A model generated the notes under the pieces. It worked only from the letters and a program-made list of their open reading frames with translations, was not told where the DNA came from and searched no databases. Position numbers and translations under genes: made by a program. Source: Quercus robur (Eukaryota > Streptophyta > Magnoliopsida > Fagales > Fagaceae). From it: DNA of 64,000 nt. The stretch spans positions 54,910,290-54,974,289 of the forward strand of contig NC_065541.1 of assembly GCF_932294415.1 (NCBI RefSeq). The letters run 5' to 3'. This document shows, piece after piece, positions 23,196-35,570 of this stretch. How positions within the stretch are numbered: the first letter of the stretch is position 1; each line of letters starts with the position of its first letter.

Positions 23196-25175
23196 CTAAA
23201 CAATCTCCCCATGCCTGAATCCGCTATCCCCACAATCTGCACTGGTGTCCAACCCACAAGGAGAATCATACCACTTAGGATTCTCCTGGTAGAAGCTATC
23301 AACCTGTATGCCGACAAGACCAACATCTGTGACTATAGCGTCATCATGTCTAATGGGCTTGGTTAGTTTAGTATCTTCGCAATCAAGAATGCTCTTCTCG
23401 TCAAAGTCACTGCATTTTAACCACTTATCAGTTTTACAAGGCTCACTCAACAGATCCTTCTGACTCCTACAGTCTTCCCTCATCTGGTCCCAAGGAACAA
23501 CATCACCTAGAGTCCGTCCAAAACTGTCTTCATCGTCCTCAATCAATTCTGTGTCCTTTCCATCCCCATATATTCGGTCATGGTGATGGTCACTCCAATG
23601 CGCCAAATCATTCTCCACAACTAACACATCATCCTCATGGTGAGGCTTGTCCGAAATCATATCCATCGCCTTCAAACCCTCTTCCCCTATATTTCTAACT
23701 TTATTCACAATATCAAACAATTCTCGAGACACCGAACCCAACAAATCCCTCGGTAGTTTCGCAATTTTCCCCTCTAAAAACCCAACCTCAGCTCTCAATT
23801 CCTGCACCTGCTGCAAGACCGAAAGCTGCAAATCCCCATCATCCTTCCCCAACAACCCGAACCCATCATTCTCCATTTCCTCACTCACCCCATACACCGT
23901 ATCTTGGTCCATAAAAAACGAGCCTTTATGCCCCACAACCCGATGCATAATCCTCGCATTCCCATCCAACGGCCCTGGCTCATGCCCCGTATGCACAGCA
24001 TACAACTTAAACACCGCCATCCCTTCTTCCTGATACACAAAAGTCTTCTCCTTCTCATTATAATTCGCAATAGGCACAATTGCCCTAATCCGAAACCCAC
24101 ACCCACATCTCTTCGACGCATAAGGCTCCCTCTTCAAAATCTTCGACTTCTTAGCCGCAGGCTCCCCCGCCCTATGACACGCATAGTCCTTAACCTCAGC
24201 CATAAACGGCTTATACCTAATATACTTCTGCCTAATACAAAGCACAACCTTATACTTAGCAGCCAACTGCTGCAACTTACTCGGCACTTCCTTAGCCGGA
24301 ACATCAAAAGACTCAGTATACTCAAACCTCCGCCGCTTAGTTCTCGCGGCAGAAGACCCCGACGTGGCCGCACTACACACGGGACACGCGGCGACACAAA
24401 CCCTAATGTAACTCTCTGGAATGCCATAAAACTTAGCACCTACAGTCCAAACTTGCTTAATTCTGTCAATAGTTTCTTTTAAACCTAAATGCTTGATATC
24501 AGTATCGGAATGGAAAGTCATGACAATGTCCTGCCATTGATTTACATGAGAAACACATTGCTGAGAATTGTTTTTGAAGCAAAGGAATTCGTTACCGGTG
24601 TTCGGGTCCACGTGCGCGGCGAGCTTGTCTTGGATTCGCTTCCACGCGGTGAGGTACGCGGTGTCCTCGTTGCGGTCTTTCCAGACGGCGCGCCACGACT
24701 TCAGGACGGCGCGTGGAGTGGCGGCGCGGATCTCCGCCGGCGTGGCCAGGCGGTGCTCGAGGAGGCAGCGGATCATGAGGGAGTGGGATTCCGGGTTGAA
24801 GGTGTAGAATTGGGAGGAGATGTGGGGCTCCGGGCTGATGACGTGGAACTTGGGTTGCGCTGTCGGGTCGGGTTGGCTGTTCGGGTCGGGGTGGGTTTTG
24901 GGAGAGTCGGAGGAGGAGGAAGAGGACGGGGAGGAACGGAAGAGGACGATTTCTGGGAGGGAAAAGGAAGACGGGTCGTCGTCTTGGGATTCGGGGTGAA
25001 TGGACGGTTGTGATTGGGGGATCTGGGAAGATGGAGGGTCCAGATCATGAGGGCTGAGGTGAGAGAAGAGGTGGTGGTGGTGGTGGTGGTGGTGCTCGGT
25101 TTTGTGGGGATTCATGGAGGAAAGGAAAGGAAAGGAAAGGAAAGAAAAGGATTGGAGGGAAAGTGGTGAGTGCAA
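23196..25175 (-). CDS. Plant nuclear-type protein with FAR1/GCM-like Cys/His region, unknown function
   Basis: A single 659-codon exon. I do not recognise a named gene. Residues 1-110 are low complexity, with His8 at 28-35, Ser and Pro runs. 120-260 is a well-structured region (RAVWKDRNEDTAYLTAWKRI, GLKETIDRIKQVW). C264-x2-C267 is followed by a basic RTKRRRF (279-285), a possible nuclear signal. 310-400 holds C333, C357-x-C359 and H395-x2-H398, the spacing style of FAR1/GCM/WRKY zinc folds. Leucine-rich 449-474 looks like a coiled coil. The C-terminus (505-659) is acidic. The start may be Met21 (25115; NPHKTEH follows) because codons 2-20 derive from a GGAAA repeat. The 5' half of the frame is CpG- and GC-rich, unlike its surroundings. 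A DNA-binding or transposase-derived role is inference only. Confidence 0.9.
   Translation of the reverse strand: MHSPLSLQSFSFLSFPFLSSMNPHKTEHHHHHHHHLFSHLSPHDLDPPSSQIPQSQPSIHPESQDDDPSSFSLPEIVLFRSSPSSSSSSDSPKTHPDPNSQPDPTAQPKFHVISPEPHISSQFYTFNPESHSLMIRCLLEHRLATPAEIRAATPRAVLKSWRAVWKDRNEDTAYLTAWKRIQDKLAAHVDPNTGNEFLCFKNNSQQCVSHVNQWQDIVMTFHSDTDIKHLGLKETIDRIKQVWTVGAKFYGIPESYIRVCVAACPVCSAATSGSSAARTKRRRFEYTESFDVPAKEVPSKLQQLAAKYKVVLCIRQKYIRYKPFMAEVKDYACHRAGEPAAKKSKILKREPYASKRCGCGFRIRAIVPIANYNEKEKTFVYQEEGMAVFKLYAVHTGHEPGPLDGNARIMHRVVGHKGSFFMDQDTVYGVSEEMENDGFGLLGKDDGDLQLSVLQQVQELRAEVGFLEGKIAKLPRDLLGSVSRELFDIVNKVRNIGEEGLKAMDMISDKPHHEDDVLVVENDLAHWSDHHHDRIYGDGKDTELIEDDEDSFGRTLGDVVPWDQMREDCRSQKDLLSEPCKTDKWLKCSDFDEKSILDCEDTKLTKPIRHDDAIVTDVGLVGIQVDSFYQENPKWYDSPCGLDTSADCGDSGFRHGEIV
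25066..25093. repeat. GGT/CAC trinucleotide repeat coding poly-His
   Basis: An in-frame GTG/GGT run on the plus strand codes the His8 tract of the minus-strand gene, so length variants would stay in frame. A (GGAAA)n run follows at about 25120-25145, overlapping the first codons or leader. Confidence 0.85.
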
Positions 25176-25619
25176 TGAAATAAGGTTTGTTTTTCTGAGG
25201 TGAGAGTGTTGTGTTGTGTAACTTGTATTGTTGGTTCAGTTTGTCTCTGACATTTTTTTCAAGGGTTTCTCTCTCTGCTTCCTATGTCTTTGTCTCGCGA
25301 AAAGTCCTTCTTTAATTTTTATTTATTTATTTATTTAGTTTTTGGGTCGACTTCTTTATTGGTTCCTTGTCGTTTTCTATAATTTTTCGTGTGAATTTTA
25401 AAAAGGAAATTGTGTTTTGAGGCTCGATTTCATTTCCTGTTTTTGTCAGAATAAAGAAATAAAGGAAAATAAAATATTAGGATAACTGGAATTACAGATA
25501 GAGTATCGTTTTCTTGTCGTGATATGTGATAGAGAAACAAATAAGGGTTAAGTATTTTTAAATTTTAAATTAAAAATTTTCTCCCATAAAAAAAATTAAA
25601 ATTAAAATTTTATTTTTGT

Positions 25620-27000
25620 TTTCATTGAATATGAGTTGATCTTTGTTATGAATGAAAATAGTAGAACTATCTCGCAATTTTAAACTAATAACAATCGTAA
25701 TAGAATTTTCATGCTTTAAAATTTTTGGATGATGCTGAGTAATTATTTATGTTTTCTGTATTTGGAAATTGGTTTTAGAAATGTTCGGTAATCGTTTTTT
25801 GTTTTGGGAAATTTGTTTTATGAAGAATTTTATGTGCACCAACGAACTGACAATTGTATATCAATTTCTTTTTCATACTAGAAGCGTATGAATGATGTGT
25901 TATCTTTCCCTTGATGTATGTGATTTGAACTTTGTTATGATTGCAAATATTAGTCTAAATTTAAAAAAAAAAAAAACAACAACAATAATAATAGTAGTAG
26001 TAATTATTATAATAGTATCACTGGTGCAACTAGTATTTCATGCTCCAAAATTTTGGGTAATGTTTGGTAATCGTTTTCTGTTTTTTATTTTTGGAAATTG
26101 GTTTTAGAATTTTTTGGTAACCGTTTTTTATTTTCTGATTTGGAACTTTGTTTTAATTTTTAAGGGAGAATCTAAGCAAAGTTATTAATTTCGTTCTGTT
26201 CATATTCAAAAAAAAAAAAAATTTTAATTTCGTTCTGTTCTAACTAGAATGATTGGAAAATACCGTTTCGTCATGCAAACCATAATGGAATGACTTGGAA
26301 TTTTTTGTCCTTGTATATGAGTTGACCTTTCCTATTATGGAAATAATAGCACCTCTAAATTTAAATAAATAATAATTATAATAATATTTTTTTTATCAGA
26401 ATAATTATAATAATATATCTAGTGTAACTAAACTTCCATGTTCCAAGAGTGAGGTAATGTGTTAAAATTAGTATTCTCAAAAGAAAAAATATTGAGTTAA
26501 TCCCATATTGAAAAATGAGTATGAGTTAAAGAGATTCAGTTTCTTTAAAATATTCTCCCTTCTCCCTGTGCGTGTGTTAAAAATACTTAATATTCTCAAA
26601 ATAAAAAATAGTGAGTTAATCTCACATTGGAAAATGAGTGTGAGTTAAAGAGATTCAGTTTCTTTAAAACCTTCTCCCCTCTCCCTCTATGTGTGTGTGT
26701 GTTAAAATACTTAGTATTCTCAAAATAAAAAATAGTGGGTTAATCCTACATTGGAAAATGAGTATGAGTTAAAGAGGTTTAAAGTCTGTGCTATGTATCC
26801 AAGAGTTTGGCCATTTTGGATATACACTACTGTTAGTTTCTTTAAAACTTTCTCCCCTCTCCCCATATGTGTGTGTGTTAAAATACTTAATATTCTAAAA
26901 AATAAAAAAGTGAGGTAATGTTTGGTGACTATTTTATGATTTTGGATTATTGATTTAGACTAACGTATAGTTTTGGCCTTCAATTTTGGGTTTTTTTCTT
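25620..27000. repeat. Degenerate ~0.35-0.4-kb direct repeats upstream of the unknown gene
   Basis: Words such as TATGAGTTGA-CTTT, TTATGA(A/T)TG, CATG(C/T)T(C/T)(C/T)AAAAT, GGTAATCGTTTT and GGAAATTGGTTTTAGAA recur in the same order near 25630-25790, 25915-26110 and 26310-26460. They recur partly after 26910. A separate tandem array interrupts the series at 26460-26920. No termini of a transposon were recognised. Confidence 0.55.
26460..26920. repeat. ~121-bp tandem array, 3.5 copies
   Basis: Units contain TTAAAATACTTAATATTCTC, GAGTTAATC-CA-ATTGGAAAATGAG, GTTAAAGAGATTCAGTTTC and CTCCCCTCTCC, then a (TG)n tail. Copies start near 26462, 26575, 26699 and 26877. The third copy carries an extra ~60 bp ending in TTTGGCCATTTTGGATATAC. 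The block is flanked by AGTGAGGTAATGT on both sides. The words resemble LTR ends of small retroelements, but no internal region was found. Confidence 0.6.
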
Positions 27001-27383
27001 TTTTTGGTGAGTAATCTAACTTGACTATTAAGAGCGAGATTAATGGTCATATTACTAAGCATGCTTTTGGCAATCAACGATCATATTACTAATGGAGATG
27101 AGCCGCAAAACCAGTATAAAAACAAAATCAAACATGAATGGTCAAAATGAAAAAACCTCAAATTTTGAGAACAAAAAGTGTACTTTAGTCTTGTTTTTAG
27201 AATGTTCAACAACTGTTTTTTGCTTTTTTTAATTTTTATCTAGGTGAGATTCAAAGTATGCACATAACAAACCAATGACTGTATATAATTTTTTCTTTTT
27301 ATAATTATCCTCTAACCATAAGAAAGTTCTCAAAACAGTGGACCAATAAAAATCCAACACAAGTAAATATGTTTTTTTGATAC

Positions 27384-30181
27384 TGTTGAGGGGGAAATTT
27401 TTGATGTCCCCAAATAGAATATGGGGTAGCCAAGCCGAAACTCAACGATGGGCCCTTAAAATAAAGCCCAAAGGCTATCAGTGTGGTGTAAGTCCGCCCA
27501 AGCAAGAGATAGAGGCTGCACCCTAACAAGAAGACAACAATAAAGCCCAATAAACACGTTAGTATTGTTAGTTTGTTATATTATTAGTCTTTTTACAGCG
27601 TCATAATTCAAATAAGTCCTCTAGCAATACGGTATTATCTCCAGCGGTAGGGGTGAAATTATATTTAGTGTTCAGCATTCAATGATTAAATAAATTTAGG
27701 AAAATATTCACTCTTGGGGGTTCTTGTGTGTCTTGGTCAAGGGAATTTATGGTACTTTCAACCATCATTACATCAATTGTGAGGGAAAAATTCAATTGTT
27801 ACAAATACATTATATTCTTCATCATAATAATAAATAATGATTAAAGGCTCCATAATTACAAATAAAAGATGAAAAATAGGATGGAATGAAGGGAGAGAAA
27901 TATCCCCAACTCAATGTAGCAAGTATTAAACTAAGATTTTTGTGAGTATATAATTATAAGGCATGAATGAGGTGAATGTGGACTATTTTGAGTGAGTGAG
28001 ATGGGATTAACACTGAGATTGAAGCCTTTTGTGAGTAATGGGCTGTTTGTGTCTAGTTGGAGGACATTTTTGAGCTGTGGTTGTGTAAAGGGGTGGGAAG
28101 AATATTTGGGATTAGATGAGTGTAGGCTGAAGATGATGAGTGGCGAGCTTAAGGAAAGCTAAACCACGAGCAAAGTAGTAAATAAACCAAGGGTTTCAGA
28201 GGGAGTGGCTGTCCTGGTCAGTTATGGGATGTTTATGGAGTAGGAAGGTGTAAGCAAGGTGGTGAATGTTGGTGTTATGGTGACTATAGGCTGAGAAAAG
28301 TTGTGAGTGAGCTCAAGAGAGCTTGGGGAGCTTAAAGAAATCTTAATAGGAGTTGAATTTCTGTAGAATGTAGTCAATGACAGAAGTTCTTAGAGAGGTT
28401 TTCCCCTGCAGTGGGCTGAGATGTGTATGTTTTTATAATAGAGCTTTAGAGAAGCATTGATTGACAATAATCCAAAAACGCATGACTCATCAAGGGTGAC
28501 GAAATCAAGGTTTAACTTTCCTGAGATTTTGATCAGAAGTAGGAAAATCCACTTTGAGGGGTTGTCCTGCTTCTTTGGGTAATGATGGGATTTTAAAGCT
28601 TTTTGCATTAAGTGCCAAGATTTTCGGGACTGAGTTTAATTATTGTGTATCAAGAATGAATCCTAATGCTGCAAACTGAGATTTGGTCCCCCAAGAAGTA
28701 AGATTTCAACACCTCAAGCCAGGTGTCAAGTTCTAGTCTACTTCAGGGGGTTCCGCTGGAAATCCCTTTATGCCCTCCAAACCACATGTTCCCAAATTTT
28801 CCCCTTTATGATTCATGGGCTTGGTACATGAATCATGTCTTGATCATTTTTAACATTTATAGCATCAATTTGTTGAAGTTTGGATAATTTGGTTTCAACT
28901 CCTCTTCTGTTGGAGGTGCAGTTTTGAGGAAGATCATGGAGTCTCTTCATCCTTTTGACTTCAGCTGATATGACAGCCCTTGGGCACTGTTCACGTTAGG
29001 CAGAGGGTGGCAGAAAATTGATGGGACAGTCCTTAGTCCATTCTCAAAGGTTTGGTTCCCTTGTATGAGTCTCTAGTTGCCTTTTGATTAGTTGCTTGTG
29101 TTTTTTGCTTGGGCTTGCTCACATGGGCTGGGTTGTGTGCACATGTTGCCATGGGCTTTCATTCCTCATGGATTTTATTAGTAAATATTTATGGGTTTTT
29201 CATAAATACTTGCAATGGGCCTTTTAGCAATTAGTTGTAATGTTTGAAACAATAGGACAAGTTTCAAAATACTTTTGTAAATACCATTTACTTTGATGAA
29301 TTCCATGTTGTAATAATGTTCATGGTTTCTAATAATCGCATCATAACTTAAATAATGAGCTTGTGGGTTTGAATGTTTACCATGAGTGTCGAAGGCGTAT
29401 ATTATGGATATCGCGATGCAAATGATGTCCATGTATTTCATGGGTTTATAACAATAAATATATGTTATGGGTCTAACAATCGTAACTTTCCATGGGCTTT
29501 TACAAGATGATTGCTATAGGTTTTGAGAATAGATAATTCATAAATTTCATAAGCTTGTAATATTGTAATAATATATTTAAGAATAATTATGATATAGTAT
29601 TTTGCCGAGTATTTAATAACCTTGGGCTTTTGATAGAATAGTGCCAAGTAGTTAGCTTGGGTTTTTAATAGTGCCAACACAAGTTAGGTTTTTGATATTG
29701 CCAATGAGAATTGAGATTTAAATAGTGCCAACGTAAGTTGGGCTTTTGATGTTGCCAATGAGAATTGGGTTTTGATGTTGCCAATGAAAATTGGGATTTG
29801 ATGTTACCAATGAGAATTGGGCTTTGGATAAATAAATTGCCATGTGTTTAAATCATGGGCTTTGATCATGGATTTGAATTCCATTGATAAAATTGTTTTG
29901 CCATGAACTTAAATCATGGGCTTCTTAAATATTGCCTAACATAAGTATTCTTGGGCTTTAAATAGAATATGATAATAAAATTGGATAAAATATGAGTTTT
30001 GGGGCTTTTTGTGATAGTTTATATCATAACCCAATTTAGATAATGAGATATGAAACATTTGTGATTAACATAATAATAGAACAAAAAATATTTGGGAAAA
30101 CCCAATAACTTATTAGTGGTGTTTGAAAATAAATAGGTGGTACCCAAATAAAATTAGGTGTAAAAAAAAAGTACTCTAACA
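27384..30181 (+). mobile_element. 2.8-kb LTR-like element (probable solo LTR), TSD GATAC
   Basis: Begins TGTTGAGGGG and ends TACTCTAACA (TG...CA), flanked by exact GATAC copies (27379-27383, 30182-30186). No reverse transcriptase, protease or integrase is seen in any frame. A TATA-like TTTTTATAATAGAG at about 28431 has a GC-richer context on its left. A short minisatellite (29680-29828) repeats GTTGCCAATGAGAATTGGG. Length and lack of internal duplication fit a solo LTR of a large-LTR family, or a non-autonomous element. It is related to 33667-36448. Confidence 0.7.
29680..29828. repeat. Minisatellite ~27-30 bp in the LTR-like element
   Basis: About five units of the type GCCAATGAGAATTGGG(C/T)TTTTGATGTT, the last copies closest to one another. 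Position is near the 3' third of the element. Confidence 0.65.
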
Positions 30182-30453
30182 GATACAAAAGACAAGTAAA
30201 TATTAAATTGTCTCACAATATATATATATATATATATATAAATGTATAACAATCAATTTTCCATAACGGCATGAGCCTTCATTTTTTTAAGTCACTCTCT
30301 CACATGATAAATTGTCAACATTAGTTACACAAACTACCAAATTGCCACACACCAAACAATTCCTCTCTTTGTGTTTTAACACCAAATCAAAATTGAAAAT
30401 TATATTTAAACTTCCATTCATCGCGCATTGCCTTACCCAAGGTAAGATAAAAC

Positions 30454-31704
30454 TGCTGCGACTTAAATAATGCTCCCAAGTGCAGGATTGTCGCGAAGTA
30501 ATAACTCGATAAGTCTAAGGTCGAATCCACTGGGAAAAGGGAATTGATTAGCAAATCACAAGAGAATAAAACTAAAATAATAAAGTTTAATTGAAGAGAT
30601 TTTTGATGGTTTAGTAAAGTTAATTTAAATTGAGAGAAAATAACAATGTATTAAGGCGCTAAGATTTAGGAATCCACACACAACACATCTATTGGTAGTC
30701 TTAACAATATTTATTTATAACTCAACTAAAATTCATATGAAGGATAATATTAGTCGAATGATTTAACAATAAAAATTCAAGAATTAATTGTCTAAGATAG
30801 TTTCATGAAATTGATTGATTTTAGGCAAAACAAAACTAGTAAATTAATTCGCAGGGAATACTAAGTATTTAATGTGCCTAGACTCTACAATAAATTAAAG
30901 AATTATACAGAACTAAACACTTTTTTAGATGAGTAAATCAATCAAAAACATAATAACATAAGCATTAAAATCATAAAATAATTGTTAAGAATATACCAAT
31001 AAACAGTTAGGTTTCACCCCTTGCCTTAGCAAGGCTTCTAGCAAGCCATAACACAAATAAAACTCTAAAAACTATTAAAAAAAAAAAACTTTAAAAAAAC
31101 CTAAATTATGTTCTACGGCAGCTCTCTCTTGAATTTTTCCCTAAAGAGTCTTTAAATAGGTCAAAGAATCTTATTACAAGTTGAATTCTTGATTGGAGAA
31201 AATCTCAGGTTTTTAGGCTTCATTTACTGACGTTTTCGGCCCATTTTATTTCAGAATTCAGTCTTTTGGTAAACTAAAAAGTTTTAGCCCTTTAAGTCAA
31301 CTTTCCAGCCCAATTTGAATCATCTCGATTGGACATTTGAGCCGAAAGTTATGCTTCAAATACTAACTAGTGCGTTGGAATCCTAATCGGAATTGGACTT
31401 GGATTTGGTGCAAATTTCCTTTAATTTATTGCTCCACTTGGACTTGAATTTAATTGAGTTGGCCTTCTTTGACTTTATCATGACCCTTGTAAAAGTAAAG
31501 TCCATTAGTTTTCTTCTTTGCACAACTCCACTTATATAATTTCATTATCCTATAAAAGACAAATTCACGTATTAAAATTCAATTAAGCAAATTGATTATT
31601 CAGCATTATTCCAAAACTAACTATAAAATGCATGAATTAACTCAAAATAAGTATGATAATACTTTCTAATAATGATATAAATATGCAAAATTAAGCTATT
31701 ATCA
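30454..31704 (-). mobile_element. Solo LTR (1.25 kb), TSD AAAAC
   Basis: On the plus strand it begins TGCTGCGACTTAAATAATGC and ends AAGCTATTATCA (TG...CA), flanked by AAAAC at 30449-30453 and 31705-31709. A promoter-like CCTATTTAAAGAC occurs on the minus strand near 31160. The other end carries GTGCAGGATTGTCGCG and GGTCGAATCCACTGGG, words I know from repeated plant LTR-type sequences. No coding region was seen. Confidence 0.7.
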
Positions 31705-31709
31705 AAAAC

Positions 31710-31987
31710 TCTTTTAAAAAAAAAATCAATTTTCATGTTTTTTTGTTAAAATTTATCTATAACCATTTGTTTTTCTCTATATGAAATTAATCATGGTGCG
31801 GTTAGTATTAATTTATTGAGATATGTTTTAAATCCATCTTTGCTTCGATAGGTTGAGATTGTTGGGTGATTATATTGTTAGGTGAAGTTGCAATAGTTGA
31901 TAAATTATATTATATTGTTCTAAATTGTAAAATTTATTTTATTGTTATTATATTATACTTTTAAATTGAATAAAGTGTTTATTTTCT

Positions 31988-32025
<38 letters not shown>

Positions 32026-32876
32026 GGAGAGAGAGAGAGATCTTAATATTTAGTATTTTGTTACAAGTTGGTACTTATCGTACGGCTATGTGCTCCAAGT
32101 TTTTCTTTCCTTTTTTTTTTTTTTTTTTTGAGGAAAAGAAAATAATGATTATTAAGAAAAATTGTCTAAATCAGCCTATAGTACAATAAGAAACTATGGT
32201 GGAACATCTTTCAATTTTTTGAATAACGAATAATAACCATTTAAATTTTTTTTTTTTAAGGGATATCAATATGCACAGTAACAAAGTAATGATTGTATGT
32301 ATACTAATTTATCTTCTTCTTCTTTTTTATATAGTATTTTCTATTCCAAAATTTTTTTTTGAAAATTTAGGAAACATTTTTATAATACTCACATTTATTT
32401 TTGTGTGGTATCTCTATTAGTAATACGGTTTACACATTGCTATCGACACCATCATCCAAGGCTGGCTCTAAACTTATGCTGCTTAGGTCATTGTGAAAGA
32501 TCCCTATTAGATAAAGGGAGTAAAATTTTGAGTCAATATTTGATTTCATCAGGAGAGCCTGAGAGGTGAAGAGAAAATAAATTATTTATGAAAACACACA
32601 CTCACAAAACCAAAAAACATGGATGGGTAATCTACTTTATCCCTCATACCTAAGAAGCCCCTAAAATTGTGGACTAATAGAAGTTCAACGCAATTGGAAC
32701 ACTCAACTAAAAGAAAACAAGAGTGAGTGTGCTGAATTATTGTTGATGATCAATATCCCAAAATGACTTAAGACTTCAATTTTTGTAAGTCAATCACTCA
32801 TACATCAGATTGTCAACATTAGCCACAAAATCACCTTCTCTCTCTCTCTCTCCATCTTTCTTTAAACTCTCTCCAT
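31710..32876. other. Intergenic with (TA)n(GA)n microsatellite
   Basis: AT-rich. TA run 31999-32025 joined to GA run 32027-32041; poly-T 32110-32129. CT run 32838-32851. No gene seen. Confidence 0.6.
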
Positions 32877-34733
32877 CTCCTATGTAGGGGTGTGCAAAAT
32901 ATTCGCTTAACTCACCAACTCGCAGCTGACCCACCCGTCCTGTGCGAGTCATCAAGTTAGGCTATTTGGGTTGGGTGGGTTAGACCCCTAAAATAGCGGA
33001 TTGGGTTAGGTAACAGATTGAAAAATTGCAAATCTACTACAATCCAACCCACCTGCTTAATTATACATACATACATACATATATATATATATAGATATAT
33101 ATTAGTTCAAATTGTTCAACCGTATATTCTTTATTTAAAGTTAATCAATTCACCTAATCAATTTTTACAACTAATCAGTAATCAATTCCTTAAACAAAAT
33201 ATAAAAAGTCAACATTGAAACCTTAAACTCACTTCAGCCATTTACTACACTTCGCTTCCTCTCCCTCCCTCTTTCTTGTTGTTTTGTCTTTTTCTTCCTT
33301 ATCCTTTTTGAAAAAACTGGAGGTCATTTAGTTTCTAATAATAGAGTTAGTTATATTGTTGTGCACGTGTAATACTCTTAGTGGTTCTTATAATTTGTAA
33401 TATGGTTAGTTTAGGCACCAAGGTTGGTTATATATACTCTATAGTTTATCAAAAATATATATATACTACGTATTCAGTAACTAATTGTAGTTTGTGATAA
33501 TTGTTTTTAGGAACGTGCATACCATTTTGAAGTTTATTTGTTATGTTGGTGTGTTATTATTTTGAATCATTGGTGTGACTTTGGGAATGTTAAGACTTCG
33601 GGTCTATTGATTGAATTTCCCTTAGTTGTAAGATAGCAACCTACTTTTTTTATTTTTTGTGGTGACTATCGGGGGCGGTTTTTACGCATAACCACGTGTC
33701 TTTGGAGGTGTGATTTCGCTAGGCCCGGATTTGTTTTGGGGAGTTTAACCCGGAACTCGGCATTGGGCCGCATAAACCAATGGCTTCCGGTGTATTTTAA
33801 GCCTACAAAATAAATAAAACCCAAAGTCTTAGAATCATGATAATGGTTGAAATAAATAAATAAATAATATACTTATCATCATAGCTTTGATTAAATGGTG
33901 AGTTGATACGTTATTATTATGTTTATTAAGTGATGTCCAATATTAAAAAGTATTTAATTAGGTGTCCAATGTCCAACAATGGGATGAGTCCAATAGTCCA
34001 TATTTAGTTGCGGTTCATGGTTCATGTTCAACATAATAAGGTATGTCTAGCAATGGTCTATGTCCAAATAATATATGTCCAAGGGTGGTTTATGTCCAAA
34101 TAATATGCGTCCAAGAGTGGTTCATCAATTTATTAATATGTATGTTCATTAATGAAGTATTAGTGAGATTATGTTCATTAAATAGTGAGATGATATTAAA
34201 ATAGTTTGCATCCAGCAGTAAAATGATAATGAATAAAATATATTTAATAATATAAATTTGAAGATAAAATATAATGATTTATCTTCATATTTTACCACTT
34301 TAACTGTAACATCAATAGATTTAACATTTCAGCAACTTTCAGACTTTGCAGCTCCAGCCGTACAAGACCAGTGGATTTAACACTTCAGCAGCATGGTGAA
34401 GTGAATCCTTTCATGGTGACTTCATGTTTGAAAAGGAAAAATGGGTGCAATTCGAGGGAGAGAGAGCATGTTCAGTCGTGTGCATTGGTTGGTTAAGTTT
34501 GTCCCCTTAATCATGCACTTAAATGACTTTCCCCATGTAATGCTTTTTTAGTTTTTTAGTCAAATATGAGTGATGTTGCCTTCCATGAGAATGACTCTTA
34601 GCATTATAAGTTTTTGCCTTTCATAGGAAGGGCTTTTGATAAAATAAATATATGCCTTCCAAAAGAAAGGGCTTTTAGTAATAACTTCTTGGAAGAGTGT
34701 TTGATATGTTTTAAGATGTGTGGGAATGATAAG

Positions 34734-34735
<2 letters not shown>

Positions 34736-34779
<44 letters not shown>
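34736..34779. repeat. (TA)22 microsatellite
   Basis: Uninterrupted TA run inside the nested LTR-like element. It encodes Tyr-Ile runs in spurious open frames on both strands. Confidence 0.9.
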
Positions 34780-34783
<4 letters not shown>

Positions 34784-35570
34784 TGAGATATGGTGTTTAA
34801 AGATATATGAGAACTATGCATGGGTATTTTGTGAGGAATGTGTTTGTAAAATATATGAAAGTGTGAGATAGATAATATGAAGGTTAAATATAGTAAATAC
34901 ATGAGATTATTTGTGTTATGAGTTATATTGCTTTTTAAGAAGGGAGATTTTGTACGAGAAATAAAGAATGAGATGGAGATGTGTTTTTGGGCAGCAAAAA
35001 TGATGAAGTTTCAAAATAATGGAGTGTGGGAAAGATAGATAGTATGTAATGGTGTGGTGTAATGGTGTGGTGTAATGGGTGTGATGTGTTGTTATCTATG
35101 AAGAGAGATCTTGTAAGGGAGATGGAGAAGTATGGAAGAGTTTAGAGATATATGCAGTAAAGTGAAGTTTTAGAATATGGGGATCAGAGAAGGGCCCCTT
35201 TAGTGTGTAGCTTGGTCCTCTTTATATAGAGTCAAACTATGTAACTAGATCAGAACTAATTGAAGGGAAATTCAGCAAATAAGAAAAAGTCTTTGACAAG
35301 GTAAGTGATTTCATTAGAGGGATTTTGTTTTTTAGCTAAAAGAAGAAAGCTAGAGACTTAATGGTGCTGGAGCTGCTGTCACAGTTGTCAATCATAGCTG
35401 TCACAGCTGGTTGATGATATCTTTTACTTGGAGGACAATACTTGGCATTAAATTCATGATTTGGCTAAAGATGGTAAGATAATCTTTATGAGATTCTCTT
35501 GTTTCTGGTTCCACAACTACTGGGATTGGGCATTAATGGGCGAATGACATCATTTTAGGACATGTGTCAA

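Noticed and set aside
23647-25048. Open frames of 78-192 codons on either strand within 23196-25175
   Set aside because: Shadows of the 659-codon minus-strand gene in a GC-rich region.
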